The notes beneath the pieces are model-generated. The model searched no databases and had not been told where the DNA came from. It saw only the letters and a list, made by a program, of their open reading frames with translations. This document shows positions 7,399-17,001 of a stretch of DNA of 64,000 nucleotides, piece by piece (the stretch's first letter is position 1; each line of letters begins with the position of its first letter). Made by a program: the position numbers and the translations under genes. The stretch spans positions 2,266,501 to 2,330,500 of the forward strand of contig NZ_CP018153.1 of the NCBI RefSeq assembly GCF_001889005.1, given 5' to 3'. Origin of the DNA: Christiangramia salexigens (lineage in GTDB: Bacteria > Bacteroidota > Bacteroidia > Flavobacteriales > Flavobacteriaceae).

Positions 7399-9089
7399 AT
7401 ACTCTCCCTAATATCCTTTAATTTAAGTTGAATGGTGGTTTTACCATTCCAGTTATTTTCATCCAGGCTATAGACCGCATCGAACTTTTTGTGGTTCTTA
7501 ATTATATCCAGTTTAGATCCAAGGTTAAATCCTATAACATCAAAAGCAGGTCCGCCATCTTCTTGTTTTACCTGGCATTTTAAATGTGTTTTATCTTCAC
7601 CTACGCATTTTCCAAAGCCTGTATCTATAAGCCCCCGACTAATAAAGACCGGTGACATGTTTCCGGGTCCAAATGGAGCGAATTGTTTTAGGATTCGGTA
7701 GAATTTCGAAGTAATATCCTTCAGATTTAACTCAGCATCTATACTTATTTCGGGAGTAAGAAGATTTCGGTCTATAGTCTCAGAAACAATCTCTTCAAAC
7801 TTTCTTTTGAAGTTCGCATATTCAGATTCCAACAAAGTTAGGCCGGCAGCATATTTATGGCCGCCAAACTGCTCTATGTGATCCTTACAGGCTTCAAGTG
7901 CTTCATATACATCAAATCCTTTTACAGATCTGGCAGAAGCCGCAAGCCTATCCCCGCTTTTTGTAAATACCAATGTAGGTCTATACCAGGTTTCGGTAAG
8001 TCTTGATGCTACAATACCAATAACTCCTTTATGCCAGTCTTCTTTATAGACTACAGTAGTAAGCCTTTCTTCTTCCTTGAGCTCCAGAATTTGTTGTTTC
8101 GCCTCCTCGGTAATAGTTTTATCGGCGCTCTTACGATCTGTATTATATGCCTCAATTTCTTTGGCAAAATTCGCTACTGTTGCTTCATCCTCCTCGGTTA
8201 AAAGATTTACAGCATGAAGGCCGTGTTTCATTCTTCCAGCAGCATTAATTCGAGGTGCTACCACAAATACCACATCGGTAATACTTACGGATTTTCTTTC
8301 ACCAAGTAAACTACTAATCCCTTTACGTGGAGCAACATTTATCACATAAAGACCATGATAGGCAAGGATCCTGTTCTCGCCGGTTACCGGAACAATATCT
8401 GCTCCAATTGCAGTAGCTACAAGATCCAAATATGGTAACAGGATCTCTTCAGGTTCCCCTCTGTGTTTTGCTAAAGCCTGTATTAACTTAAATCCAACGC
8501 CGCAACCACAAAGCTCGTCATATGGATAATTACAGTCCTCGCGTTTTGGATCCAGAACCGCTACTGCATTGGGGATCTGAGCTCCCGGGCGGTGGTGATC
8601 ACAAATAATGAAATCCACACCTTTTTCTTTGGCATAAGCCACTTTTTCAATTGCTTTAATTCCGCAATCCAGAGCTATGATCAGGGTGATATCATTATCT
8701 GAGGCAAAGTCAATACCTTTATAGGAAACCCCATATCCCTCTTCATAACGATCTGGTATATAAGTGGTCACATTTGGATACCTGTATTTTAAAAAAGAAG
8801 CCATTAAGGCTACACTGGTGGTGCCATCTACATCATAATCACCATAGACCATAATGTTCTCCTCATTCTCTATAGCCTGTTGAATCCGGTCTACTGCCAG
8901 CTCCATATCCTTCATAAGGAAAGGATCATGCAGGTCTTTTAGATCTGGCCGGAAAAATTTTTTGGCTTCATCAAAGCTTTCTATTCCCCGTTGAACCAAT
9001 AATCTTGCTACCGGAGTGTCTACACCCAGTTTATCTGCAAGAGTTTGAACTTTTAGAGTATCAGGTTTAGGTTTTAAGGTCCAGCGCAT
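7395..9089 (-). CDS. recJ: single-stranded-DNA-specific exonuclease RecJ
   Basis: A 564-residue DHH-family 5'-3' exonuclease acting in recombination and mismatch repair. N-terminal motifs are DYDVDGTTSVAL, DCGIKA and CDHHRPG, with VATAIGADIVPV after them. The DHHA1 part contains HKGVIGIVASRL and FGGHKYAAGLT, followed by a C-terminal OB-like domain. The length matches typical RecJ. Gene order places it last in a minus-strand series, 52 bases behind a uracil-DNA glycosylase gene, so two DNA-repair enzymes are neighbours. A near match to a -7 box (ATAATTTG) stands just upstream. Confidence 0.95.
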   Translation of the reverse strand: MRWTLKPKPDTLKVQTLADKLGVDTPVARLLVQRGIESFDEAKKFFRPDLKDLHDPFLMKDMELAVDRIQQAIENEENIMVYGDYDVDGTTSVALMASFLKYRYPNVTTYIPDRYEEGYGVSYKGIDFASDNDITLIIALDCGIKAIEKVAYAKEKGVDFIICDHHRPGAQIPNAVAVLDPKREDCNYPYDELCGCGVGFKLIQALAKHRGEPEEILLPYLDLVATAIGADIVPVTGENRILAYHGLYVINVAPRKGISSLLGERKSVSITDVVFVVAPRINAAGRMKHGLHAVNLLTEEDEATVANFAKEIEAYNTDRKSADKTITEEAKQQILELKEEERLTTVVYKEDWHKGVIGIVASRLTETWYRPTLVFTKSGDRLAASARSVKGFDVYEALEACKDHIEQFGGHKYAAGLTLLESEYANFKRKFEEIVSETIDRNLLTPEISIDAELNLKDITSKFYRILKQFAPFGPGNMSPVFISRGLIDTGFGKCVGEDKTHLKCQVKQEDGGPAFDVIGFNLGSKLDIIKNHKKFDAVYSLDENNWNGKTTIQLKLKDIRESI

Positions 9090-9141
9090 TAAAATGTATT
9101 CAAATTATCTTTCGAAATTAGTAAAATTCAGGCTTCGGGAT

Positions 9142-9717
9142 CTAAGATTTCCCTGTAATTATTTCCCGAATTCTTGATTGCAGGGCAGGCACTACATCAT
9201 CTTCAAACCATGGATTCTTGGATCTCCAAAACCTATTAACGGGTGAAGGATGTGGAATTGGCCAGTATTCGGGCAGGTAATCTTCAAAATTCTGAACCTT
9301 TTTAGTCAGATTCTCTTTTTTGGATAAGTAGTAATTACTGGCATAACTCCCAATTAGCAATTTAAGCTCTACGTTTTTCATTTCCTGCCAGACCTCCTCA
9401 TGCCACAAGGGTGCACATTCCTTTCTTGGCGGTGCGTCGCCGGTTTTAGCCTTGCCTGGATAGCAGAAACCCATTGGAAGTATCGCAAAATTGTCTGTAT
9501 CATAAAAGCTGATCTCGTCTACACCTAACCACTCCCTTAATTTCTTACCACTTTGGTCATTCCATGCTATCCCGGTTTCGTGCACGATCCTTCCGGGAGC
9601 CTGACTAATTAGAACGATTTTTGATTTTTTTGAAGCTTCTACAATTGGATTAGGTCCTTTGGGCAGGTGATCTTTGCAAACTCTACAATCCCGTATTTTG
9701 CACAAGAGTTCTTCCAT
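9142..9717 (-). CDS. uracil-DNA glycosylase family protein
   Basis: A 191-residue protein of the UDG superfamily. The N-terminal CRDCRVCKDHL has two CxxC-like pairs. Motif A appears as ISQAPGRIVHETGIAWND, and a motif B-like HPSPVNRFW lies near the C-terminus. LPMGFCYPGKAKTGDAPP is characteristic of this clade of single-domain UDG-like proteins. The pattern is not that of family 1 Ung. The presumed role is base excision repair of uracil, but substrate range is unknown. Its start is one base from the rsmI stop. Confidence 0.8.
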   Translation of the reverse strand: MEELLCKIRDCRVCKDHLPKGPNPIVEASKKSKIVLISQAPGRIVHETGIAWNDQSGKKLREWLGVDEISFYDTDNFAILPMGFCYPGKAKTGDAPPRKECAPLWHEEVWQEMKNVELKLLIGSYASNYYLSKKENLTKKVQNFEDYLPEYWPIPHPSPVNRFWRSKNPWFEDDVVPALQSRIREIITGKS

Positions 9718-9718
9718 T

Positions 9719-10390
9719 CTATGCTTTGCCTTCTACAATGATCACTATTTCTCCTTTTGGTGGATGCTGAGTATAATGCTGAAGGACCTCAGTGGCAGTT
9801 CCACGAATGGTTTCCTCATGCATTTTAGTGATTTCCCTGGAAACCGAAACTTTTCTATCGGCTCCAAAATACTCCTGAAAGTTCCCCAGGGTTTTTAAAA
9901 GTTTATGTGGTGATTCATAGAACACCATAGTTCTGGATTCTTCTGCCAGTAACTTCAAGCGCGTTTGTCTCCCCTTTTTTACAGGCAAAAAACCTTCAAA
10001 AATAAATTTGTCATTCGGCAAACCACTATTAACAAGGGCGGGAACAAATGCCGTGGCGCCAGGTAGACAATCCACTTCTATTCCAGCCTCCACGCAGGCT
10101 CTGGTTAATAAAAACCCGGGATCTGATATTGCTGGAGTCCCTGCGTCACTGATCAATGCGATCTGCTCTCCTGCCAAAATCCTGGAAACGACAGAATCTA
10201 CCGTTTTATGCTCATTATGCATATGATGGCTTTGCATTGGGGTCTGAATTTCGAAATGCTTCAGTAATTTTCCGCTGTTGCGGGTATCTTCAGCAAGAAT
10301 AAGGTCCACTTCCTTTAAAACCCTTATTGCCCTTAAAGTAATATCCTCCAGGTTTCCAATTGGAGTTGGAACCAGAAAAAGCTTTGCCAT
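9719..10390 (-). CDS. rsmI: 16S rRNA (cytidine(1402)-2'-O)-methyltransferase
   Basis: A 223-residue tetrapyrrole-methylase-fold enzyme that methylates the ribose of C1402 in 16S rRNA using SAM. Diagnostic stretches are LVPTPIGNLEDITLRA at the N-terminus, AEDTRNS, ISDAGTPAISDPG, and VFYESPHKLLKTL, all in the family order. It is slightly short compared with E. coli RsmI, lacking the extra C-terminal segment. It lies 13 bases after the unknown protein gene and one base before the UDG gene, so all three are probably one transcript. Confidence 0.95.
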   Translation of the reverse strand: MAKLFLVPTPIGNLEDITLRAIRVLKEVDLILAEDTRNSGKLLKHFEIQTPMQSHHMHNEHKTVDSVVSRILAGEQIALISDAGTPAISDPGFLLTRACVEAGIEVDCLPGATAFVPALVNSGLPNDKFIFEGFLPVKKGRQTRLKLLAEESRTMVFYESPHKLLKTLGNFQEYFGADRKVSVSREITKMHEETIRGTATEVLQHYTQHPPKGEIVIIVEGKA

Positions 10391-10403
10391 AATTAGATGA
10401 GGC

Positions 10404-11144
10404 TTATTTGTCGAATTTATTCTCTACATGCGCCATGAAACGCTCCTGATATTCCTCTTTTCCTTCCCAATTATTATAATCAGGTTTTACCACGAGGTTA
10501 ATAAATTTCCTTGCTTCATCCAGACTGGTAAAAGTATTGAGTTGGGAAAGTACCCGATTATAATCTGCAGTATTACCATCAAATAATTGCTTGATGAAGG
10601 ATAGGCGTTCATTTAAACCAATATTGATCCCTTTTTTCAAACGGTCATTTAAAGATTTTGGCTTATTGCTTTTTTCAACGTGATTAACAGGTTCAAAATC
10701 GGGAAGATTATCATAATCCACTCCTATATTCCTAAAATCCTTCTTTTCCTCTCTTTTCTGGCTAGATGAAACAGCCGGTTCAGGAGTATTATTGATACTA
10801 CTGAAGAGGTTCTCCATAGTTTCAGACTCAGCAGGCGGCATTTGCGCCACGATATCCTTGATCTTTTCTGTATTTGGCTCTGTAATAGCATCTGAATTTT
10901 CGTTGTATTCAGTACCATCAGGATAGAATTCATCGTAAGATATATATTCAGTTTTCCCCTGTTTTTTGGGTTGTTTTTCTTCAGAATTCCCCAGGTCCAG
11001 GTGCTTTTCGGTAAAGGCCAACACGGTAAGTTTTTCATAAAGATCCTTCGCAGTGTTCTTAAGCTGTTGAGCATCCAGATTGCCTTTATCACGCAGGATA
11101 GTTTCAGCAATTTGAACCAGTTCAGCTTGGATTTTCTTTTTCAT
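10404..11144 (-). CDS. uncharacterised protein with acidic linker
   Basis: A 246-residue soluble protein I cannot assign to a named family. It has an N-terminal helix-rich part (residues about 1-50, with AKDLYEKLTVLAFTEKHL) and a long acidic, Asn/Pro/Glu-rich linker (about 55-165). A conserved-looking C-terminal helical domain contains LNERLSFIKQLFDGNTADYN and a FINLVVKPDYNNW segment. No signal peptide or membrane helix is seen. It heads the series leading to rsmI, a UDG and recJ and is divergent from tdk. Similar proteins are, to my knowledge, common next to rsmI in flavobacteria. Confidence 0.8.
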   Translation of the reverse strand: MKKKIQAELVQIAETILRDKGNLDAQQLKNTAKDLYEKLTVLAFTEKHLDLGNSEEKQPKKQGKTEYISYDEFYPDGTEYNENSDAITEPNTEKIKDIVAQMPPAESETMENLFSSINNTPEPAVSSSQKREEKKDFRNIGVDYDNLPDFEPVNHVEKSNKPKSLNDRLKKGINIGLNERLSFIKQLFDGNTADYNRVLSQLNTFTSLDEARKFINLVVKPDYNNWEGKEEYQERFMAHVENKFDK

Positions 11145-11184
11145 AACTTTAATGATTAGCCCTAAAGCAGGGTTGTATTTTTAA

Positions 11185-11192
11185 TAAATTTG
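11185..11192 (+). promoter_or_regulatory. -7 box (TAAATTTG) for tdk
   Basis: An exact TANNTTTG in the 101-base gap between the divergent genes, 53 bases before the tdk ATG, so the transcript would have a longer leader than most here. Confidence 0.45.
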
Positions 11193-11245
11193 TTCCACCT
11201 TTATACGAAAGAGGTGTTTCCACGTTTCGACTTGAAAAATACAAA

Positions 11246-11893
11246 ATGTTTCTCGAAAATACAGTAAATCACGAAGAGCAATTTGGCTGGATTGAGGTTA
11301 TTTGCGGCTCCATGTTTTCCGGTAAAACGGAAGAATTGATACGCAGGCTCAAACGGGCAAAATTTGCCAAACAGAATGTTGAGATCTTTAAACCCGCAAT
11401 AGATACTCGTTATGACGAAGAAATGGTTGTATCTCATGATTCCAATGAGATCCGGTCTACTCCGGTACCTTCTGCTTCAAACATCAGGATCCTTGCCGAT
11501 GGCTGCGATGTTATAGGGATAGATGAAGCTCAGTTTTTTGACGATGAGATCGTAACGGTTTGTAATGATCTTGCTAATCAAGGGATCAGGGTGATCGTTG
11601 CCGGTCTGGATATGGACTTTAAAGGCAATCCATTTGGGCCTATGCCTAATTTAATGGCTACGGCAGAATATGTCACAAAGGTACATGCGGTTTGCACCCG
11701 AACAGGAAATCTTGCACAATTCAGTTATAGAAAAGCCATAAATGATGAACTGGTATTCCTTGGAGAAAATGAGGAATACGAACCTCTTAGCCGTGCCGCA
11801 TATTTTAAGGCTATGCTGAGAGAACGGGTTAAAAAACTTGATGTCAGGGAGCCCGAGGAATTGAATTTTAAACCAAAAGAAGAAGATGTCTGA
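11246..11893 (+). CDS. tdk: thymidine kinase, type II
   Basis: A 215-residue enzyme that phosphorylates thymidine for dTTP salvage. The Walker A loop is [10 protein letters not shown] (residues 21-30), and the Walker B/catalytic part is IDEAQFF (92-98). Type II enzymes usually bind zinc with two Cys pairs. Here the first pair reads CTRT (Cys150 only) and the second reads LSRA, so three of four ligands are missing and the lasso domain must be held without structural zinc. Overlaps alr by 8 bases, implying coupled expression. Confidence 0.93.
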   Translation: MFLENTVNHEEQFGWIEVICGSMFSGKTEELIRRLKRAKFAKQNVEIFKPAIDTRYDEEMVVSHDSNEIRSTPVPSASNIRILADGCDVIGIDEAQFFDDEIVTVCNDLANQGIRVIVAGLDMDFKGNPFGPMPNLMATAEYVTKVHAVCTRTGNLAQFSYRKAINDELVFLGENEEYEPLSRAAYFKAMLRERVKKLDVREPEELNFKPKEEDV

Positions 11894-13001
11894 AGCCAAA
11901 GAAACTGTCCTGGAAATTGATCTGGGAGCGTTGGCACATAATTATAGATATTTAAGATCTAAACTGGACAAGGATGTAAAGTTCATGGCAGTAGTTAAAG
12001 CATTTGCCTATGGAAGCGATTCTGAGGTAATTGCAAAAAAGCTTGAAGAACTTGGCACCGATTATTTTGCAGTTGCTTATGTCTACGAAGGCATCAGACT
12101 TAGAAAAAGCGGGATCACCAAACCTATCCTCGTACTGCATCCGCAGCTTACAAATTTTGAAGAGATCATTGACCACTGTCTGGAACCCAATTTATATAGT
12201 GAGAAGATCTTAAGAAAGTTTATTGAGATTGCAGAACAAAAAAATCAAAAGAACTATCCGGTTCATTTAAAATTCAACACAGGCCTTAATCGTCTTGGCT
12301 TTTCACAAAAGGAAATCCCTACGATCTATAAACTAATTTCAGAAACCGAATCACTTCGGGTTGCCTCGGTGCTTTCACATCTGGCAGCTAGTGAAGACTG
12401 GCGCGAAAGAGAATTCACTCTGGGGCAGATCAACCTTTTTAGGAAAATGACCTGGGAATTGATCGAAAAACTCGATTACGAACCTCTGCTTCATATATGC
12501 AACACTTCAGGAATTATTAACTATCCTAAAGCTGCTTTTTCTATGGTTAGAAGCGGTATTGGTCTTTACGGGTTTGGCAACGACGAAACTATAGACCCAC
12601 ATTTAAAACCTGTAGGCAAATTAAAAAGTGTGATCTCACAGATCCATCATCTTGAAAAAGGTGACACCGTAGGCTATAATCGTGCTTTTAAGGTGGAAAA
12701 ACCAACCAAGATCGCAATATTACCAGTAGGCCATGCCGATGGTATAAACCGACGCTATGGAAATGGTAAAGCCGGAGTAATGGTACATGGCAATTATGCT
12801 CCAATAATTGGTAATGTATGCATGGATATTATTATGATCGATGTAACCGATATTAATTGTGAGGAAGGTGACGAAGTTATGATCTTTGGAGGTGACCAAC
12901 ACCCCGTTAAATTCGCCGAAGCCGGAGGAACTATTTCCTATGAGCTTATCACCGGTATACAGCGCAGAGTTAGCAGAAAAATAATTGAGGAAAAGTCTTA
13001 A
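11886..13001 (+). CDS. alr: alanine racemase
   Basis: A 371-residue PLP enzyme making D-alanine for peptidoglycan. The PLP lysine is in [12 protein letters not shown] near the N-terminus. The catalytic tyrosine of the C-terminal domain is in VGYNRAF, and the RSGIGLYGF and [12 protein letters not shown] blocks are standard. The canonical AVVKANAYG has Phe in place of Asn here. The start at 11886 lies inside the tdk frame. Production with thymidine kinase has no obvious biochemical reason and may be positional. Confidence 0.94.
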   Translation: MSEAKETVLEIDLGALAHNYRYLRSKLDKDVKFMAVVKAFAYGSDSEVIAKKLEELGTDYFAVAYVYEGIRLRKSGITKPILVLHPQLTNFEEIIDHCLEPNLYSEKILRKFIEIAEQKNQKNYPVHLKFNTGLNRLGFSQKEIPTIYKLISETESLRVASVLSHLAASEDWREREFTLGQINLFRKMTWELIEKLDYEPLLHICNTSGIINYPKAAFSMVRSGIGLYGFGNDETIDPHLKPVGKLKSVISQIHHLEKGDTVGYNRAFKVEKPTKIAILPVGHADGINRRYGNGKAGVMVHGNYAPIIGNVCMDIIMIDVTDINCEEGDEVMIFGGDQHPVKFAEAGGTISYELITGIQRRVSRKIIEEKS

Positions 13002-13059
13002 ATCACCTATTTAATTTTTTTGTATAACTTAGAGCATAACTAACCAATAACACTCTTAT

Positions 13060-13488
13060 ATGGGCTTTTTCTCAGATTTCAAGACATTTTTAATGCAGAA
13101 GGATATTGTAATGCTTGCTACTGCCGTAGTAATTGGTGCAGCATTCAACAAGATCGTCACTTCTGTAGTAAATGATGTAATTATGCCAATAATTGGCGTA
13201 TTAACCGGTGGCATAGATTTCACCCAAAAATTCTTTGCGCTGGACGGCGAAAGCTACGCATCGCTGGAGGCAGCTAAGGAAGCCGAAGCTGCTGTGATCA
13301 CTTACGGTAACCTCATACAGGCAATAATCTACTTCATCATTATCGGGTTTTTTATCTTTATGGTATTGAGATCTTATGAAAAGACGAAGAAAAAAGAGAA
13401 TGTAGAAGATGCACCGGCACCTAAAGGACCAACACAGGAAGAAATCCTTTTGGAAATTAGAGACGAATTAAAAAAACAGAATACATAA
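13060..13488 (+). CDS. mscL: large-conductance mechanosensitive channel MscL
   Basis: A 142-residue inner-membrane protein that opens under hypo-osmotic stress. The N-terminal amphipathic segment [16 protein letters not shown] leads to TM1 ([20 protein letters not shown]). A periplasmic loop follows, then TM2 ([18 protein letters not shown]) and a charged cytoplasmic helix ending [13 protein letters not shown]. The length matches the family. It has a strong terminator and lies 58 bases behind alr, so it could have its own promoter. Confidence 0.95.
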   Translation: MGFFSDFKTFLMQKDIVMLATAVVIGAAFNKIVTSVVNDVIMPIIGVLTGGIDFTQKFFALDGESYASLEAAKEAEAAVITYGNLIQAIIYFIIIGFFIFMVLRSYEKTKKKENVEDAPAPKGPTQEEILLEIRDELKKQNT

Positions 13489-13525
13489 AAGATTAGGCTT
13501 ACCGCTACACTACATATTTTAATTA

Positions 13526-13555
13526 AACCCCCGGTGATGCCGGGGGTTCTTTTTT
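13526..13555 (+). terminator. Terminator after mscL
   Basis: AACCCCCGG and CCGGGGGTT form a 9-bp stem with a 5-base loop, followed by CTTTTTT. Confidence 0.9.
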
Positions 13556-13637
13556 AACAAAATGTACAAATCCGTATAAATTTAAATACTGTCTCTAAAT
13601 TTTCCTGTTTCTATATATAGGGTTAAGAATCAACCAA

Positions 13638-13645
13638 TACCTTTG
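13638..13645 (+). promoter_or_regulatory. -7 box (TACCTTTG) for asd
   Basis: An exact TANNTTTG located 26 bases before the ATG at 13672 and 17 before the alternative GTG. Confidence 0.5.
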
Positions 13646-13671
13646 CAGTCAATTTTTAAATAGTGCGTAAA

Positions 13672-14661
13672 ATGAAAGTAGCTGTTGTAGGCGCCACCGG
13701 AATGGTTGGAACTGTCATGTTAAAGGTATTAGAGGAAAGAAATTTTCCACTTACTGAATTAATCCCCGTAGCATCGGAGAAATCGGTTGGCAAGAAGATC
13801 CAGTACCACGGAGAAGAGTTTGAAGTTGTAAATCTTCAAACCGCAGTTTCCATGAAGCCTGAGATCGCATTATTTTCGGCTGGTGGGGATACTTCTCTCG
13901 AATGGGCTCCAAAATTTGCAGAAGCCGGCACTACCGTTATAGATAATTCATCGGCCTGGAGAATGAATCCCGCCAATAAACTGGTGATCCCAGAGATCAA
14001 TGCAAAGTTATTGAACAAGGAAGATAAGGTGATAGCCAATCCTAATTGTTCTACGATTCAGCTTTTAATGGCTTTAAAACCACTACACGACGCATATGGA
14101 ATAAAACGGGTCGTGGTTTCTACTTACCAGTCGATTACCGGTACAGGTGTAAAAGCAGTTAGACAACTGGAAAATGAATATGCTGGTGAATCAGGCGAAA
14201 TGGCCTATCCTTATCCTATCCATAGAAACGCACTGCCGCATTGCGATGTATTTCAGGATAACGGATACACTAAAGAAGAGATGAAATTAACCAATGAGAC
14301 CAAGAAGATACTTGGTGATGATTCGGTTAATGTGACTGCAACCGCCATTAGGATCCCTGTAGTTGGGGGACATTCTGAATCGGTTAATATAGAATTCAAT
14401 AAAGATTTTGACGAGGCCGAAGTAAGAAAATTATTAAACGATTTTCCGGGGATCACCGTTCAGGACAATCCTTCTGTAAATACTTATCCTATGCCGGTGT
14501 ATGCCGAGGGAAAAGATGATGTGTTCGTGGGCAGAATAAGACGGGATCACTCGCAGCCAAATACGATCAATATGTGGATCGTGGCAGACAACCTCAGAAA
14601 AGGGGCCGCTACCAATGCTGTACAGATCGCCGAATATTTAATAGAGAATAAACTTGTTTAA
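13672..14661 (+). CDS. asd: aspartate-semialdehyde dehydrogenase
   Basis: A 329-residue NADP-dependent enzyme reducing aspartyl phosphate to the semialdehyde, feeding lysine/diaminopimelate, threonine and methionine synthesis. The N-terminal MKVAVVGATGMVG is the Rossmann loop. The catalytic Cys is in ANPNCSTIQ, and the later IRIPVVGGHSESV carries the active-site His. An in-frame GTG at 13663 would add three residues (MRK). I prefer the ATG at 13672 because the family starts at the Rossmann strand. It is a single gene with its own promoter box and terminator. Confidence 0.95.
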   Translation: MKVAVVGATGMVGTVMLKVLEERNFPLTELIPVASEKSVGKKIQYHGEEFEVVNLQTAVSMKPEIALFSAGGDTSLEWAPKFAEAGTTVIDNSSAWRMNPANKLVIPEINAKLLNKEDKVIANPNCSTIQLLMALKPLHDAYGIKRVVVSTYQSITGTGVKAVRQLENEYAGESGEMAYPYPIHRNALPHCDVFQDNGYTKEEMKLTNETKKILGDDSVNVTATAIRIPVVGGHSESVNIEFNKDFDEAEVRKLLNDFPGITVQDNPSVNTYPMPVYAEGKDDVFVGRIRRDHSQPNTINMWIVADNLRKGAATNAVQIAEYLIENKLV

Positions 14662-14683
14662 GATCAAAATACCCGATATTTTT

Positions 14684-14717
14684 AAAAGCCTGAAAATTAA
14701 CCTTCAGGCTTTTTTTA
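14684..14717 (+). terminator. Terminator after asd
   Basis: AAAGCCTGAA and TTCAGGCTTT form a 10-bp stem around an 8-base loop, followed by a T run. Confidence 0.88.
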
Positions 14718-14744
14718 TTATCATGTTCTTAATCTAATTCTTAA

Positions 14745-16904
14745 ATGAAAAAAATGATCACTTTCATCATGGTAGCGGGTTTACTAAGCTCCTGCAATGA
14801 TGATCAGAAAACAACAGAAACTATTGCCTTGAATTATCCCGAAACTAAAAAAGTAGATACGATTACAGACTATTTTGGAACCAAAGTGAAGGATCCATAC
14901 AGATGGCTGGAGAATGACAGAAGTGAAGAGACCGGCAACTGGGTTGAAGCTCAAAATAAAGTCACTTTTAATTATCTGGAGCAGATCCCATATCGCAGCA
15001 AATTAAAGGAAAGACTTACCCGTTTATGGGATTACGAAAAATTAAGCGCTCCTTTTACCGAAGGGGATTATATCTATTATTTCAAAAATGATGGCCTACA
15101 GGATCAAAGTGTGCTTTACCGCCGTAAAGGAGAAACCGGCGAGGCCAGGATATTTCTGAATCCTAATAAATTTAGTGAAGATGGTACCACCTCTTTGGCA
15201 GGGATGAGCTTTTCCAAAGACGGTAGCAAAGTAGCCTATGCGATATCTGAAGGTGGCAGCGACTGGAGAAAGGTGATCGTAATGAATGCCGAAGACAAAA
15301 AAGTTCTGGGTGATACCATAAAAGATGTGAAATTCAGCGGACTTTCATGGAAAGGAAATGAAGGTTTCTATTATTCAAGTTATGATAAGCCCGATGGTAG
15401 TGAACTTTCAGCCAAGACAGATCAGCATAAATTATATTATCACAAATTAGGAACTTCACAAAGCAACGATAAATTGGTCTTTGGTGGAACTCCGGACCAA
15501 AAAAGGCGCTACGTAGGCGGATCGGTTACCGAAGATAATCGTTACCTGATCATTTCTGCCAGAAATTCAACTTCAGGAGGTGAACTATACCTGATGGACC
15601 TTCAGGAGAAAAATCCTAAGCTTGTAACCATCCTTGACAATTTTGAGACCGATAGCTATGTGATAGAAAATGAAGGCAGCAAACTATTCATAGTTACCAA
15701 TTTGGATGCTCCAAACAAACGGATAGTGACTACAGATGCATCTAATCCAACGCCAGATAACTGGGTAGATTTTATCCCCGAAACCGAGAATGTACTTAGC
15801 CCATCAACAGGAGGAGGATATTTCTTTGCCGAGTATATGGTAGATGCGATCTCTAAGGTAAAGCAATATGACTACTCTGGAAAGCTCGTAAGAGAAGTAG
15901 AGCTTCCGGGATTAGGTTCTGCAGGGGGATTTGGAGCAAAAAAGGAGGAAAAGGTATTGTATTATTCTTTTACTAATTATGTTACACCGGGAACCATCTA
16001 TAAATATGATATAGAAGCTGGCACCTCTGAAGTTTATAACAAACCCAAAATAGATTTCAATCCTGAAGATTATAAAAGTGAACAGGTATTCTTCAATTCC
16101 AAGGACGGCACAAAAATACCAATGATCATTACTTATAAAAAAGGAACTGAACTTAATGGTAAGAACCCTACCATGCTTTACGGTTACGGAGGGTTTAATA
16201 TTAGTCTTACCCCTGGATTCAGCACTGCGATGAGCGTTTGGCTGGAACAAGGAGGAATCTACGCAGTACCTAATTTAAGAGGTGGTGGTGAATATGGAAA
16301 AGAATGGCATGATGCAGGGATTAAAATGAAAAAACAGAATGTTTTTGATGATTTCATTTCGGCTGCAGAATACCTTATCGATAATAAATACACTTCAAAA
16401 GATTATCTGGCTATTCGGGGAGGGTCAAATGGAGGTTTATTGGTAGGGGCTACCATGACACAGCGCCCCGACCTCATGAAGGTTGCTCTCCCTGCAGTTG
16501 GAGTTATGGATATGCTTAGATATCACACTTTTACCGCTGGTGCAGGATGGGCTTATGACTATGGTACTGCCGAAGACAGTAAGGAAATGTTCCAGTACCT
16601 ATATGATTACTCCCCTGTTCATAATATCAAAGAAGGTGTAGAATATCCGGCTACAATGGTCACTACAGGTGATCATGATGATCGTGTGGTTCCTGCACAC
16701 TCCTTTAAATTCGCAGCAGAACTGCAGGAAAAGCACTCAGGAAATGAACCTGTAATTATCAGGATAGAGACTAAAGCGGGTCATGGTGCAGGTAAGCCAA
16801 CCAGTATGATCATAGATGAATATGCAGACATATTCGGATTTACTTTATACAATATGGGTTATAAAACCTTACCTTCAGAAACAGAAAAAGAGATAAAAGG
16901 GTAA
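14745..16904 (+). CDS. prolyl oligopeptidase family lipoprotein (S9A)
   Basis: A 719-residue serine peptidase with an exported lipoprotein N-terminus (a hydrophobic stretch, then LLSSC, so Cys at residue 16). The N-terminal seven-bladed propeller begins at YRWLEN, a mark of S9A enzymes. The C-terminal hydrolase domain has the nucleophile in RGGSNGGLLVG, the Asp in TGDHDDRV and the His in KAGHGAG. It cleaves short peptides after proline, probably in the periplasm. Size and domain order are normal for prolyl endopeptidase. It is a single gene with a terminator. Confidence 0.93.
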   Translation: MKKMITFIMVAGLLSSCNDDQKTTETIALNYPETKKVDTITDYFGTKVKDPYRWLENDRSEETGNWVEAQNKVTFNYLEQIPYRSKLKERLTRLWDYEKLSAPFTEGDYIYYFKNDGLQDQSVLYRRKGETGEARIFLNPNKFSEDGTTSLAGMSFSKDGSKVAYAISEGGSDWRKVIVMNAEDKKVLGDTIKDVKFSGLSWKGNEGFYYSSYDKPDGSELSAKTDQHKLYYHKLGTSQSNDKLVFGGTPDQKRRYVGGSVTEDNRYLIISARNSTSGGELYLMDLQEKNPKLVTILDNFETDSYVIENEGSKLFIVTNLDAPNKRIVTTDASNPTPDNWVDFIPETENVLSPSTGGGYFFAEYMVDAISKVKQYDYSGKLVREVELPGLGSAGGFGAKKEEKVLYYSFTNYVTPGTIYKYDIEAGTSEVYNKPKIDFNPEDYKSEQVFFNSKDGTKIPMIITYKKGTELNGKNPTMLYGYGGFNISLTPGFSTAMSVWLEQGGIYAVPNLRGGGEYGKEWHDAGIKMKKQNVFDDFISAAEYLIDNKYTSKDYLAIRGGSNGGLLVGATMTQRPDLMKVALPAVGVMDMLRYHTFTAGAGWAYDYGTAEDSKEMFQYLYDYSPVHNIKEGVEYPATMVTTGDHDDRVVPAHSFKFAAELQEKHSGNEPVIIRIETKAGHGAGKPTSMIIDEYADIFGFTLYNMGYKTLPSETEKEIKG

Positions 16905-16927
16905 ATCCATATCCATTTATATAATAA

Positions 16928-16957
16928 AGGCACGGAATGATTTCCGTGCTTTTTTAT
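16928..16957 (+). terminator. Terminator after the prolyl oligopeptidase gene
   Basis: GCACGGAA and TTCCGTGC form an 8-bp stem with loop TGAT, followed by seven T. Confidence 0.88.
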
Positions 16958-17001
16958 TCCCTGTTATTTGTTATAACTTTCACCCATCCGATTCTACTGT
17001 T

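Noticed and set aside
10724..11110. 128-codon frame overlapping the unknown 246-residue protein in another frame
   Set aside because: Basic, Arg/Leu-rich antiphase translation; the main frame has continuous protein-like composition and a normal start.
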